A stretch of 64,000 nucleotides of DNA from Candidatus Gastranaerophilales bacterium (GCA_900769645.1 CAAGHI010000044.1:62001-126000), one strand, 5' to 3'. Shown: positions 34,697 through 44,201, counted from the stretch's first letter. The notes: a model not told the origin generated them from the sequence alone. Made by a program: numbers and translations.

Positions 34697-36016
34697 CTAT
34701 AAGCAATATGCAAATAATTCCCCCACTCGTTTGTTGTATGCACGTCCATCTTCTTTGGCAAAAAGATTTTCATAATGACTTAATGCTGTACCGTCTGTGG
34801 AATACGTTGGATTTGTCATCATTATGCGGTGAGTTGTTGTGTCGTGACGTAATGGAAACAAGTCGTCCATTTGCATAAAACTTGGTAATTTGTCGCTTGC
34901 AAAATCGTAGGCAAAAAGCGCTGTATTCACTCGATTTAATTTTTGTTCATACGACAAACCACCTTCATAATTATCATTTGTAACCTCCACCCCTGGAGCA
35001 TAAATACGTTGGTATTTAAGCTTTTCAGATAATTTTTTGACCGCATTAAAATCATCACCTGTAATGTAATCAGTTCCTGCATTCAACCCCAAATTCAAAT
35101 ATCTTTTAAAGTCGTTAGAGCTTTTTTCGCCAACAAAACTAATGTCTGTTTTGCCTGAACGTGAGCGGATTTCGTGTAAAATATACTGCATTTGTTCATA
35201 ATTTGGTAACGCTCCAACGCCTGTATAATTCTCCATATCATAACCGCCGATATGCTTTGCAGAGTCGATAAACATACATTCAAAACCTAAAGTCATCAGT
35301 TTGACGCATTCTTCTATATAAATTTCAACATGCTCTGGGTTATGCCAGCTGAAAATTTCGTCGTCCTGATTAGGTTTTGCCACTTTTATCTGATCAGCAG
35401 AAATTACATGGCGAAAACCAACCTTTAGCCCTCTAAAATGTGCAAGGTCGACAAAAGCCTTTAATTGTTCTGCAGGTGTGATTTTATCGGCAATGGAGTA
35501 ATCTATAATATTGTGACTGTAATTTGTGTTCAGGCGAATTCCGTAGAGCGAATTTTCCTCAAAAAATCCTTTTTCATAAGCGTCACCGTAAATATTTTGC
35601 CAAATTTGTGACAAAATTATACAGTTGGCAAAACTTCGGGCAGATGGAGGAATTGCAGGTAAGAGTTTTATGCAGCTTAGAATTCCTTTGCAAGTACACC
35701 CATTGTCCATTGTTGCAATAGCACGATTGTTTATCTCAATATAATTTGCAAGCCTTCCCCAGTTGTCGCCGTAATTCGGGGGTTCGATTTTGTCAGGAAA
35801 TTTTTCGTAAAAAATTCCACTTTCGGACAGAGTTGCGATAATTTCTACTGATTTTTTCAGCGGAAGTTTCAACAAATCGGCAGGCACAATATTGGCAAGC
35901 CATCGTTTGTTATAAGCAGGTCCAATTCCGTGAAATGCAATGTATTCACTAAAATCGTCCTTTTTGAGTTCACAGGTTTCACCGAGAGCATTTAATAATT
36001 TATTTACACAATTCAT
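34697..36016 (-). CDS. Divergent alpha-amylase-superfamily-like protein, paralogue 2
   Basis: 439 residues, paralogue of 20542-22014 by shared PNYGDNWGRLANYIEIN, LLPAIPPSA, GVGALPN and GADLK-type blocks. GH13-like motifs: GFECMFIDSAKH (Asp near 250), FVGEK (Glu near 295) and QMDD (near 383), where the first paralogue has QIHD. No signal peptide, so it acts in the cytosol. Cytosolic location and two copies suggest storage-glycan or glycoside turnover, which is inference. Confidence 0.6.
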   Translation of the reverse strand: MNCVNKLLNALGETCELKKDDFSEYIAFHGIGPAYNKRWLANIVPADLLKLPLKKSVEIIATLSESGIFYEKFPDKIEPPNYGDNWGRLANYIEINNRAIATMDNGCTCKGILSCIKLLPAIPPSARSFANCIILSQIWQNIYGDAYEKGFFEENSLYGIRLNTNYSHNIIDYSIADKITPAEQLKAFVDLAHFRGLKVGFRHVISADQIKVAKPNQDDEIFSWHNPEHVEIYIEECVKLMTLGFECMFIDSAKHIGGYDMENYTGVGALPNYEQMQYILHEIRSRSGKTDISFVGEKSSNDFKRYLNLGLNAGTDYITGDDFNAVKKLSEKLKYQRIYAPGVEVTNDNYEGGLSYEQKLNRVNTALFAYDFASDKLPSFMQMDDLFPLRHDTTTHRIMMTNPTYSTDGTALSHYENLFAKEDGRAYNKRVGELFAYCL

Positions 36017-36123
36017 AAATAAGTTATAAATAAATCTTACAAAAATTTCATTGTACAGAGTGGCAATAAAATTTTTGTTAGTGGTAGAATTAAGTTGAAA
36101 TTTGGAAATTAAGGAGAATGGTT

Positions 36124-36633
36124 ATGATTAATGAAAAATTGGAAAAAGCTTTTAATTATCAGATTAACAGAGAATTGTACTCTGAATATTTGTATCTTTC
36201 AATGCAAGCGTATTTTGAAAGATTGAATTTGAAAGGGTTTGTAAACTGGTTGACTGTGCAAGTTCAAGAAGAACACGCTCATGCAATGGGAATGTTTGAC
36301 TATTTGAACCAAAGAGGTGGAAAGGTTGAACTTGAAGCGATTGAAAAACCTGAAACAGAATGGGCATCTCCGCTTGAAGTTTTTGAGCACATTTTGACTC
36401 ACGAAGAACTTGTTACATCATTGATTAACAAGCTTATGGACGTAGCAGAAGAAACAAAAGACCGTGCAGCAATCTCATTCTTGAACTGGTATTTGAAAGA
36501 ACAAGTTGAAGAAGAGGACAATGTCGGTAATGTTTTGGCAACATTGAGATTAATTGGTGACGACAAAAAAGCATTATTAATGCTTGATAAAGATCTTGCA
36601 ACAAGAACTTTTGTTGCGCCTGTAATTGGCTAG
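36124..36633 (+). CDS. ftn: Ferritin
   Basis: 169 residues from the ATG at 36124, 7 bases after GGAG; an ATG at 36118 is too close. Non-heme ferritin with ferroxidase-centre residues in YLYLSMQAYFE, QEEHAHAMGMF (E-x-x-H) and KEQVEEEDNV. Oxidises Fe(II) and stores it in a 24-mer. Monocistronic. Confidence 0.96.
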   Translation: MINEKLEKAFNYQINRELYSEYLYLSMQAYFERLNLKGFVNWLTVQVQEEHAHAMGMFDYLNQRGGKVELEAIEKPETEWASPLEVFEHILTHEELVTSLINKLMDVAEETKDRAAISFLNWYLKEQVEEEDNVGNVLATLRLIGDDKKALLMLDKDLATRTFVAPVIG

Positions 36634-36639
36634 AAAAGC

Positions 36640-37010
36640 CATATCCAGAAGCGGCTAGGAAGCTAGGAATTTAGATGCAGAGATAATTACGAAGTCGTCA
36701 TTCTGAAAAGGCAGAAAATCAAGCGTTTAGCTTAGATTTTCGCCTTATTCAGAATCTATTAATAAATAAAATAGACTCCGGATCGTAGTCTGGAGTGACA
36801 GTTACGGTTTAGTTGTTTTTTGAAAATTATAACTACTTTAGTAAGGTAGAGTTGTAGGTTGGGGTTTCTACCACAACATCATGGATTGCAGTTCTGTTGT
36901 TGGGCAGGTATGCCCAACCTACCTTACTTACAAGTTATTATTGAATGTAGCATGTGGCTGGTTTTGTGGAACTTTTTACACAAAAAGTTCACGCCGTCCG
37001 TGCAGGACAT
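36640..37010. repeat. Composite interspersed repeat block
   Basis: Between ftn and the 37077 operon. GAAGCGGCTAGGAAGCTAGG arm; GTCATTCTGAAAAGGCAG ... ATTCAGAATCT (36696-36757); ACTCCGGATCGTAGTCTGGAG palindrome (36776-36796) with GACAGTTACGGTTTAGTTG; GTTGTTGGGCAGGTATGCCC (36898). Confidence 0.85.
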
Positions 37011-37064
37011 AAATAGAATTAGATTTTGAATTGATAGTAGAAACTAGATGATACTTGTTTATGC

Positions 37065-37070
37065 TACAAT
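37065..37070 (+). promoter_or_regulatory. -10 element of the APE-like operon, leaderless start
   Basis: TACAAT, six bases (ATCTCC), then ATG at 37077. Confidence 0.65.
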
Positions 37071-37076
37071 ATCTCC

Positions 37077-37493
37077 ATGGATATAAAAAAACTAAAACCC
37101 ATAATTCCATTTTGTGCAACGATTTGCGTTGTTTTGTTGTTTCATTTTAGTAAAATTTATGCACTGAAATTCTATCCGGTAGTTGTAAATTCATTTATAT
37201 TTTGCGTTTTCTTCTCATCACTTTTTTGCAAGGAAACAATTATCCAAAAAGTTGCAAAAAAGATGGACGGCGATTTGACGGATTTTAGTAGGAATTACAC
37301 GAGAAAACTTACTTATGTTTGGTGTGTATTTTTGTTTGTAAATCTTTCAATTTCAATTGCAACGGTATTTTTGAGCGAAAGGATTTGGGAGCTTTATAAC
37401 GCATGTATTTCTTATGTTGCACTCGGGGTAATGTTTGGGGTAGAATATATTGTACGAATAATTATGAGAGCAAGGTATGAGAGAAGAAAGTAA
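37077..37493 (+). CDS. Small membrane protein of an aryl-polyene-like cluster
   Basis: 138 residues with four hydrophobic segments (PFCATICVVLLF, FYPVVVNSFIFCVFFSSL, YVWCVFLFVNLSISIATV, VALGVMFGVEYIVRII) and a basic C-terminus. This resembles the COG4648 membrane protein next to the AMP-ligase in aryl-polyene clusters. Leaderless, and overlaps the next gene by 17 bases. First of seven tightly packed genes. Confidence 0.7.
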   Translation: MDIKKLKPIIPFCATICVVLLFHFSKIYALKFYPVVVNSFIFCVFFSSLFCKETIIQKVAKKMDGDLTDFSRNYTRKLTYVWCVFLFVNLSISIATVFLSERIWELYNACISYVALGVMFGVEYIVRIIMRARYERRK

Positions 37494-38844
37494 TGTTGGT
37501 TTTGTATTTTTCACGTCAGGGTCGACCGGAGAACCAAAGACTGTAAATAAATCCAGTAAATGTGTCGTTAAAGAGTCAAAAGATTTAGCAGAAATTTTCA
37601 AGTTTTCACCTGATACTGTGTTTGTTTCGACTGTAACAACTGATTATATGTATGGAACGACTTTTACAATGATGTTACCAATGGATTTGAATTGTAAAGT
37701 TGAACAGGAAATTGTTTCATATCCTGAGGATATCAAGGATTACGAAAAATTTGTACTTGTTTCGACTCCTTCGTTTTTGGAAAAATTGTACAAATATAAT
37801 TTTACTTTTAAACATAAGCCTGAAATGATTTTTTCTGCCGGCGCAAAGCTTGATGACAAAGTTTTTGAATATTTGGAAAGTATTTCAAAAGGGGTTACGG
37901 AAATCTACGGAAGTACAGAGGCTGGTGTCATCGGGTATAGACAAAAATCTAGTGATAAGCTAAAGTTTTTTCCGAACGTAAAAGCTGTTCAAAAACAAAT
38001 AGATATCCATAATATCGACTTAGCTGCCCAGCCGCTTAGCCGCTTGGCTACTTTTATTTCGTCACCTTATTTTGACGAACCTGAACTTGAATTGGGCGAT
38101 GAATTAGAGTTTTTTGATGATGGATTTGTTGTAAAAGGTCGCAATGACAGAATTGTCAAAATTCAAGAGAAACGTGTTTCTTTAATCGAAATGGAAAACT
38201 ATTTAAACCAAAGCAAGTTGGTTGAAAAATCACGTTGTTTGAAAGTTGATGATAAACTTTGTATGGCTGTAGTTTTGACGTCTGAGGGTAAAAAGGCTCT
38301 CGAAGAATATGGAAAGCTTGAATTGACAAAGGCATTAAAGCGAATGTTTGCAGAAGGCTATCGTCCGTTGATTGAGCATTACATAATTGATTTTCCGTCA
38401 TTGAGGTATGTTGTGCCGAAAAGATGGCGTTTTTTGCCTGATTTGCCATTGAATGAACGTGGGAAAGTTGATGACAAGCGGATTAGAGAATGGTTTAATA
38501 CAGATGTAACATATCCTAACGTTGTCGGATTTTCAAATGATGGGCAAAAAGCTGAATTAGAGTTGATTTTCCCGAAGAATAGTAACTTTTTCCAAGGGCA
38601 TTTCCCAGAATTTCCGATTTTGCCTGGGGTTGTCCAATTGTTCTTTGCAAAAGAGTTTTCAAGAGATGTTTTCAATATTGATTTTATACCGGAAAAGGCG
38701 AAGAAAGTTAAGTTTTCATCAGTTATTAAGCCGGATATTAAAGTTAAACTTGTTTTGACAAGGGGCGAAAAGTCAATTGACTATAAGTTTGTGGATTGTG
38801 AAGATTGCGAAAAAACTTTTTCTTCCGGAACTTTTGTTTTATAA
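37477..38844 (+). CDS. AMP-ligase fused to a FabZ-like dehydratase
   Basis: 455 residues. The protein starts almost at the adenylation P-loop TSGSTGEPK (8-16), so the N-terminal part of a normal acyl-CoA ligase is missing, as in aryl-polyene cluster ligases. EIYGSTEAGV (about 141) and the hinge KGRNDRIVKIQEKRVS follow. The C-terminal 105 residues are a hot-dog dehydratase with the active-site GHFPEFPILPG (His near 375). Around 181-192 the segment LAAQPLSRLATF comes from an in-frame interspersed repeat. Likely activates and dehydrates acyl/aryl chains. Confidence 0.8.
   Translation: MREESNVGFVFFTSGSTGEPKTVNKSSKCVVKESKDLAEIFKFSPDTVFVSTVTTDYMYGTTFTMMLPMDLNCKVEQEIVSYPEDIKDYEKFVLVSTPSFLEKLYKYNFTFKHKPEMIFSAGAKLDDKVFEYLESISKGVTEIYGSTEAGVIGYRQKSSDKLKFFPNVKAVQKQIDIHNIDLAAQPLSRLATFISSPYFDEPELELGDELEFFDDGFVVKGRNDRIVKIQEKRVSLIEMENYLNQSKLVEKSRCLKVDDKLCMAVVLTSEGKKALEEYGKLELTKALKRMFAEGYRPLIEHYIIDFPSLRYVVPKRWRFLPDLPLNERGKVDDKRIREWFNTDVTYPNVVGFSNDGQKAELELIFPKNSNFFQGHFPEFPILPGVVQLFFAKEFSRDVFNIDFIPEKAKKVKFSSVIKPDIKVKLVLTRGEKSIDYKFVDCEDCEKTFSSGTFVL
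38016..38053. repeat. Interspersed repeat inside the AMP-ligase gene
   Basis: CGACTTAGCTGCCCAGCCGC and CTTAGCCGCTTGGCTAC are the same AGCTGCCTAGCTGC-type arms seen in intergenic blocks, here read in frame as LAAQPLSRLAT. Confidence 0.65.
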
Positions 38845-38851
38845 TGAGGTT

Positions 38852-39262
38852 ATGATGGTTGTATGCGAAAGTTTTATAGATGTGCAATTTTTTGATCTCG
38901 ATCCGATGAATGTTGTTTGGCACGGGAATTATGTCAAATATCTTGAACAGGCACGGTGCGAGATGTTAGCTAAAATTGGCTATACTTATGACGATATGAA
39001 GGCGGACGGAGTTGCGTATCCTATTGCAAAAATTAATTTGAAATATATTAAACCGGCACAATTTATGCAAAAATTGAAGGTTGTTACCACGCTGGTTGAG
39101 CTTGAGCCGTCTTTAAATATAAAGTACGAAATTTTTGATGCGAATTCTGGTGAAAAAATCTTTGTGGCAAAGAGTATGCAAATTTGCGTAGATATTAAAA
39201 CTATGGAAAGCGTGTATAAAGCGCCAAAAAGGTTTGTTGAGAGGGTGCAAAATTATGCGTAA
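38852..39262 (+). CDS. Acyl-CoA thioesterase, 4HBT type
   Basis: 136 residues from ATG 38852, or 135 from 38855, after TGAGG. Hot-dog fold with the catalytic FDLDPMNVVWHGNYVKYLEQAR segment, as in 4-hydroxybenzoyl-CoA thioesterases and the thioesterase of aryl-polyene clusters. The start is 7 bases after the ligase stop; its end overlaps the LolA-like start by 8 bases. Confidence 0.9.
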   Translation: MMVVCESFIDVQFFDLDPMNVVWHGNYVKYLEQARCEMLAKIGYTYDDMKADGVAYPIAKINLKYIKPAQFMQKLKVVTTLVELEPSLNIKYEIFDANSGEKIFVAKSMQICVDIKTMESVYKAPKRFVERVQNYA

Positions 39263-39779
39263 ATTGTTGATTTTTTTGAGTGTAATTTTATGTGGTGCAA
39301 GTTTTTGTCTTGCAGCTGACGATATTTTTAGCCACCCTTCGACAAGTAGGGCGATTTCCGCTCAAATGCCGAAACTTAAAGATGTTTCGTGTAAGTTTAC
39401 GCAAGAAAAATACATTGGCTCTGCTGTGTTGAAATCAGGCGGAAATTTTCGGTTTGTAAAAAGTAAAGGTGCAACTTTCGAAACACTTTATCCGATAAAG
39501 TCAACAGTGTCCTATACTTCGGCACAAAACAAGCAGATGAATGATGTAATAGTTGCGATTTCAAACAAAAATTATTCTTATTTGGATAAGAATTTTTCAC
39601 TTTTTTATAAAAAAGAAAATAATAGTTGGGAAATTGGTTTGAAACCTAAAAAAGGTTCAGTGCCGGCATCTCAGCTTAATAATATTGTTATAAAAGGGAA
39701 TGTGGACATCAACAATATAAAAATCAACACGATTAAAAACGGAATGACGGATATTCATTTTAAATGCGGAACAAATTAG
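39255..39779 (+). CDS. LolA-like periplasmic carrier
   Basis: 174 residues from ATG 39255. Signal peptide MRKLLIFLSVILCGASFCLA, then a LolA-like half-barrel with FTQEKYIGSAVLKSGGNFRF, matching the pattern of outer-membrane lipoprotein carriers that occur in aryl-polyene clusters. Likely carries a lipid-like product across the periplasm with the exporter encoded next (16-base overlap). Confidence 0.8.
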   Translation: MRKLLIFLSVILCGASFCLAADDIFSHPSTSRAISAQMPKLKDVSCKFTQEKYIGSAVLKSGGNFRFVKSKGATFETLYPIKSTVSYTSAQNKQMNDVIVAISNKNYSYLDKNFSLFYKKENNSWEIGLKPKKGSVPASQLNNIVIKGNVDINNIKINTIKNGMTDIHFKCGTN

Positions 39780-41983
39780 TAAATATTTTGCGAATATTTT
39801 TTGTATTAACCCTTGTGGCTTTGGGGCTCTTGGTTTTGTGCCGACCTAGTCACACTGAAACGAATATTTTGAAAGCGATTTTTTCGACTAATGAGGATAA
39901 CTTGCTTGTTGATTTAAGCACAAGGTTTTCGTCAAAAATCAACGTTATTATTGAAAGTGACGACTATGATGAAGCGGAAACCGTTGCCAAGACGTTTTAT
40001 GCCAAACTTGATAAGACCAAAATGCACTCGTCAGACATCAATGCAACCGGAATTATTAAGGATTACGAAAAATATCAGAATAATTTGTTGTCGAATAAAA
40101 CACGAAAACTATTGATAAACAAGGATTATAACGCAGTTGTTGCAAATTCTTATGAAGCGCTTTACAATCCTGTAATGCCTCCGATTGGTTCAATTGAGCA
40201 GGATCCGTTTTTACTTTTGACAGATTTTGTAATGAATTTGAATGAAAATTCTCAAACGCCAACCGATTTTACTCCAATTCAGCTTAATGACAAGTTTTAC
40301 AGCCTAATTATGCTTGATGTTGATAATGAATTGGCGCTTTCGCCGACTGTTTTAAATTCTGAGGTAAAAAAGCTTGTTGATTTGCAAAATGAGTTAAGCA
40401 AAGACGGCGCAAAGGTTTACTTGACGGGCGCTCCGGTGCATTCGTATTTTGCAAGTTCGCATTCGATTTTTGAAATAAATCTAATTTGTATATTATCAAC
40501 ATTGTTCGTAATCGGGCTTATATTCTGGTATTTTGGCTCATTGTTGCCGCTAATTCCAATTGCAGTAAGTATCGGACTTGGAATTTATGCCGGATATTGT
40601 GTGACAGCGCTGATTTTCAAAGATATACATATTTTGACATTTGTGTTTTCAACAACGTTAATCGGGGTTTGTGTAGACTATTCTTTGCATTATTTTGTGG
40701 CATTGAAAGAGGGCAAAAATGGAGTTGACGCAATAAAAGATATTTTTAAAAGCCTTACTGTGAGCTTGATTACGACAGTTAGTGCATTTTTAATTTTGTT
40801 ATTTGCTGATTTTGTTTTGCTAAGACAAATTTCCGTATTCACAATCACGGGGCTTGTAACGGTTTATGGGGTTGTGGTGCTCGGATATCCGATGATAAAT
40901 GGGGTTTTAGCTACTAAAACTTTACACAAATGTATGAAGTATAAACCAATGTTGTTACAGTGGGCTACGTGCGTAGCACCACTTCTTAGCTGCTTAGCTG
41001 CTTTATTTCTAATTTTCGGATTATTCTGCACTCATTTTGACGACAATATCAAAAACATGTACACACCGCCGAAAAATCTTTTGAATGCCGAAAAACTTTT
41101 CACAGAAATTGCCGGAACAAATGCTGACACTTCGATTTTTGTGGTTAAGGGCGAAAATCTTCAAGATATTTTACAGAAAGAAGAAAAAATTGCAGATAAA
41201 CTCAATGACGAAAACAGCTTTGGATATCAAGCGCTGAGCAAGTTTGTGCCGTCTGAAAAACGCCAAAAATCTAATCAGATTTTGAGAAAAGAATTGTATA
41301 GTGCAAAACTTTATGACTATGCAGAATTTTTGCCTACTCAAACTCGTTTGCAACTTATTAATGCAAACTTTGGAAGTGATTTTTTGAGTGTAAATAAAGA
41401 TTTTGAGTTTTTGAAAAAGAACTTTTTAATTGACGAAAACACTTCTATAATGCTTGTTTCAGGTTATAAAGGTCAAGCAATCGATGGGGTGAAAATAATC
41501 AATTTTCAAAAAGATATTTCATCTCAAATCAGACATTGCAGAAAAATTTGTTTAGCCTTGTTAGTCCCGATTTTTGGACTTTTGTATTTGTTGTTGGCAA
41601 AAATTTACGACTTCAAGTCGGCGGTGAAAATCCTTGCTCCATCTGTTTGTGCGGTGGTATTTGTGTTTGCAGTTTTAGGATTTTTTGGTTGTGCAATCAA
41701 TCTTTTTCATCTGCTTGCAATATTTTTGATAATCGGTTTTGGGCTTGATTATTCAGTTTTCAGATTTACAAACTCTGAAAAGTCAGGTGATTCGGTGCTT
41801 TTGTCGTGTTTGACAACGGTATTTTCGTTTGCGCTTCTTGCTTTTGCAGGGTTTAAGCTTATAAGTTCGCTCGGAACGGTTCTCGCACTAGGGCTTTTGA
41901 GTTCGTATATTTTTAGTATAAAATTAATATCAAGAGGTTGTGCAACTTGCGCCGACAAAACAAAATTGGAAGGTAATCAATGA
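39764..41983 (+). CDS. RND/MMPL-family lipid exporter
   Basis: 739 residues. One N-terminal span, a periplasmic loop (about 32-230), five spans including FVFSTTLIGVCVDYSLHYFVALKEG, a second loop and five more spans with FLIIGFGLDYSVFRFTNSEKSG. The two G-x-x-x-D-Y-[SA] motifs are typical of COG4258 exporters. Residues about 396-415 (QWATCVAPLLSCLAAL) are encoded by two in-frame interspersed repeats at 40949-41010, just where a membrane span lies. Confidence 0.85.
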   Translation: MRNKLVNILRIFFVLTLVALGLLVLCRPSHTETNILKAIFSTNEDNLLVDLSTRFSSKINVIIESDDYDEAETVAKTFYAKLDKTKMHSSDINATGIIKDYEKYQNNLLSNKTRKLLINKDYNAVVANSYEALYNPVMPPIGSIEQDPFLLLTDFVMNLNENSQTPTDFTPIQLNDKFYSLIMLDVDNELALSPTVLNSEVKKLVDLQNELSKDGAKVYLTGAPVHSYFASSHSIFEINLICILSTLFVIGLIFWYFGSLLPLIPIAVSIGLGIYAGYCVTALIFKDIHILTFVFSTTLIGVCVDYSLHYFVALKEGKNGVDAIKDIFKSLTVSLITTVSAFLILLFADFVLLRQISVFTITGLVTVYGVVVLGYPMINGVLATKTLHKCMKYKPMLLQWATCVAPLLSCLAALFLIFGLFCTHFDDNIKNMYTPPKNLLNAEKLFTEIAGTNADTSIFVVKGENLQDILQKEEKIADKLNDENSFGYQALSKFVPSEKRQKSNQILRKELYSAKLYDYAEFLPTQTRLQLINANFGSDFLSVNKDFEFLKKNFLIDENTSIMLVSGYKGQAIDGVKIINFQKDISSQIRHCRKICLALLVPIFGLLYLLLAKIYDFKSAVKILAPSVCAVVFVFAVLGFFGCAINLFHLLAIFLIIGFGLDYSVFRFTNSEKSGDSVLLSCLTTVFSFALLAFAGFKLISSLGTVLALGLLSSYIFSIKLISRGCATCADKTKLEGNQ
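40949..41010. repeat. Interspersed repeats inside the exporter gene
   Basis: TGTTACAGTGGGCTACGTGC-GTAGCACC and CTTAGCTGCTTAGCTGCTTT, both found in intergenic blocks (26850, 49710, 44110), are here translated in frame as part of a hydrophobic segment. Confidence 0.75.
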
Positions 41984-43026
41984 AATATAGACGTATAAAA
42001 AGGCATGTTTCCCCTAGAATTAAGGCATTGGCTGATGCGCAAAAGATTGCGTTTGCGCCGTTGACTTTTCAGGCTGTGAATGCGATGTTGAAGTTTGGAA
42101 TTTTGGAATTTATTGACGAAAATCCATCAACTGTTGATGAGATTATGGAACATTGCAAGAGCTCAAAATACACGACTGAAACACTTTTGGAGGTTGCCTG
42201 TGCTTGTGGTGTTGCGATAAAAACAGGCGAAAAATATTCTACAAGCCTTGTCGGTGCTGCGTTTTTGAAAAATGAAATGACAATGGTTAATTTCAATTTT
42301 GTCAACGATGTTTGTTATCTTGGAGCATCGGAACTTGCAAATTCTTTTGAAAACGTTGAGCCTGTTGGGTTGCGCAAGTTTGTCGGGAATTATGAAACTA
42401 TTTACAATGCACTTCATCTTTTGCCGAAAAATATGCAAAAGAGCTGGTTTGAGTTTGATCATTTTTATTCAGACAGATGTTTTGAGGAAGTTTTGAAAAT
42501 TGTTTGCGCAAATTCTCCTGCACAAATCTTTGATATTGGTGGAAATACGGGAAAATTTGAGCGTGCGTGTCTTGAATTCGACAAAAATTGTCAGGTCAAT
42601 ATGATTGATTTGTCTGAAAATATCGAGGAGGCGAAAAAACATCTTAAAAATGACAGGTTGAATTTCTTTGGTGTAAATGTCTTGAAAGATGCGTTACCAA
42701 AGCTTTCTGGCGCTGTGTTTATGAGTCAGTTTTTAGACTGTTTTTCTGAGGAACAAGTTATTTCGATTTTGAAAAACGTCAAAAAATCAATGGCAGAAGG
42801 CACGAAAGTCTTTATTTTGGAGCCATTTACGGACAAGCAACTTTTTGATGGAGCAACATATTCTCTTGTGCATATTTCGCTTTATTTTACTTGCATGGCG
42901 AATGGAAATAGCAAAATGTATTCTGAAAAACGAATGGTTGAGATGGCTGAAAAAGCCGGTCTAAAAATCCACAAAAAGCACGAAAACATTGGTGTTCACG
43001 ATTATACGCTTTTGGAATTGGTTTAG
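41980..43026 (+). CDS. SAM-dependent O-methyltransferase
   Basis: 348 residues. N-terminal winged-helix dimerisation domain (FQAVNAMLKFGILEFI ... TTETLLEVACACGV), then Rossmann core with FDIGGNTGKFERACLE (motif I, near 183) and MSQFLDCF before the last strands. Layout matches class I O-methyltransferases that alter aryl groups, fitting aryl-polyene head-group methylation. Start overlaps the exporter stop by 4 bases (ATGA). Confidence 0.85.
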   Translation: MKYRRIKRHVSPRIKALADAQKIAFAPLTFQAVNAMLKFGILEFIDENPSTVDEIMEHCKSSKYTTETLLEVACACGVAIKTGEKYSTSLVGAAFLKNEMTMVNFNFVNDVCYLGASELANSFENVEPVGLRKFVGNYETIYNALHLLPKNMQKSWFEFDHFYSDRCFEEVLKIVCANSPAQIFDIGGNTGKFERACLEFDKNCQVNMIDLSENIEEAKKHLKNDRLNFFGVNVLKDALPKLSGAVFMSQFLDCFSEEQVISILKNVKKSMAEGTKVFILEPFTDKQLFDGATYSLVHISLYFTCMANGNSKMYSEKRMVEMAEKAGLKIHKKHENIGVHDYTLLELV

Positions 43027-43038
43027 GTATTCAGTAAA

Positions 43039-43959
43039 ATGGACGACAACGACAGCAAAAAATGGTTTGAGATGAAAGAGCAGGCAGCAGGCAAAAAACG
43101 CCTGATGTTACTTTGGTTTATATATAGACTTTTGGGTAAGAAGCCTGTGAAATTTATCGTGTTTTTTGTGACTTTGTTTGCATTTTTGGGGGCGCCAAAT
43201 GTTAGAAAATGTTCTCAAAAATATTTGAAAATCGCAACCTCAAACGGCTCACTAATTCAGGCTTTTAGACATTTTTTGAACTATTCATACAGCCTTGTTG
43301 ACAAGATGGAAATGTTTACGGACAACTTTGCGTTTTCAGATATTACTTTTGCTGATGAGAATGTGAAAAAAATGTTGTATAATGACCTTTTGAAGAAAAA
43401 AGGTTTGTATTTTTTGTGCTCGCATTTGGGGAATATTAATGCTATGCGGACGTTTTTCCGTTCCGGAGAGGTGATTGATGATATTAAGGTGAATTTGTTT
43501 TTGGAGGCAAATCAGTGTAAGGTTTTTAAAAACTTTATCAATTCAATTTCTTCGGACAATCCGATTACGGCATATTCGGTTGAAAACGTTGATGTAACAA
43601 CTTCAATTGAGATAAAAGACAAACTCGATAATGGTGAAATTCTTTTTATTGCAGGCGACAGGGTTTCTGCGCACAATGAGAGCGAAAGCGCTGTTTTTAC
43701 GTCAAACTTTTTGGGGCATAAGATGAATTTTCCAATTGGGGCGTTTCGATTTGCGCTAATTTTAGGGGCACCGATTTATTTTATAGCTTGCACTTCGGAA
43801 AAAGGTGGAAAATATAAAATCCACTTGAAAAAATTTGAAAAAACGGGTTCAAGAAAAGAAAAACTTGAAGCGCTGAAATCTGAATATGTAGAATTTTTGG
43901 AAGATTTAACCAAACAATATCCACTTCAGTTTTATCATTTTTATGATTTTTTGAGATGA
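43039..43959 (+). CDS. LpxL-like lysophospholipid acyltransferase
   Basis: 306 residues. One N-terminal hydrophobic segment (about 34-52), then the acyltransferase motif LCSHLGNINAMR (H-x-x-x-N near 133, a variant of HX4D/E) and AGDRVSAHNES. This matches COG4261-type acyltransferases in aryl-polyene clusters that attach the product to a membrane anchor. Last gene of the operon. Confidence 0.85.
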   Translation: MDDNDSKKWFEMKEQAAGKKRLMLLWFIYRLLGKKPVKFIVFFVTLFAFLGAPNVRKCSQKYLKIATSNGSLIQAFRHFLNYSYSLVDKMEMFTDNFAFSDITFADENVKKMLYNDLLKKKGLYFLCSHLGNINAMRTFFRSGEVIDDIKVNLFLEANQCKVFKNFINSISSDNPITAYSVENVDVTTSIEIKDKLDNGEILFIAGDRVSAHNESESAVFTSNFLGHKMNFPIGAFRFALILGAPIYFIACTSEKGGKYKIHLKKFEKTGSRKEKLEALKSEYVEFLEDLTKQYPLQFYHFYDFLR

Positions 43960-43964
43960 ATATA

Positions 43965-44195
43965 TAGGAGATTTTGAATAAGGCGAAAATCTATGCTAGG
44001 CGCTTGATTTTCAGCCTTTTCAGAATGACGTGAATATTTTAACCATAACGACCTACCGTAACATCTGTAGTGCATACCACCTAATTCATTATTACTGTAA
44101 TGAACCTATCGACCTTCTGTCTTAGCTGCTTCGCTTCATAGCTGCCTAGCTGCTTTTGATACAGACTTTGCATCTATGCCTCTTTGCATCTTGGC
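43965..44195. repeat. Interspersed repeat block
   Basis: Convergent gap. Reverse GAATAAGGCGAAAATCTATG ... CAGAATGACG module, CGACCTTCTG, then CTTAGCTGCTTCGCTTCATAGCTGCCTAG arms and GACTTTGCATCTATGCC. Confidence 0.75.
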
Positions 44196-44201
44196 ATCTA
44201 A

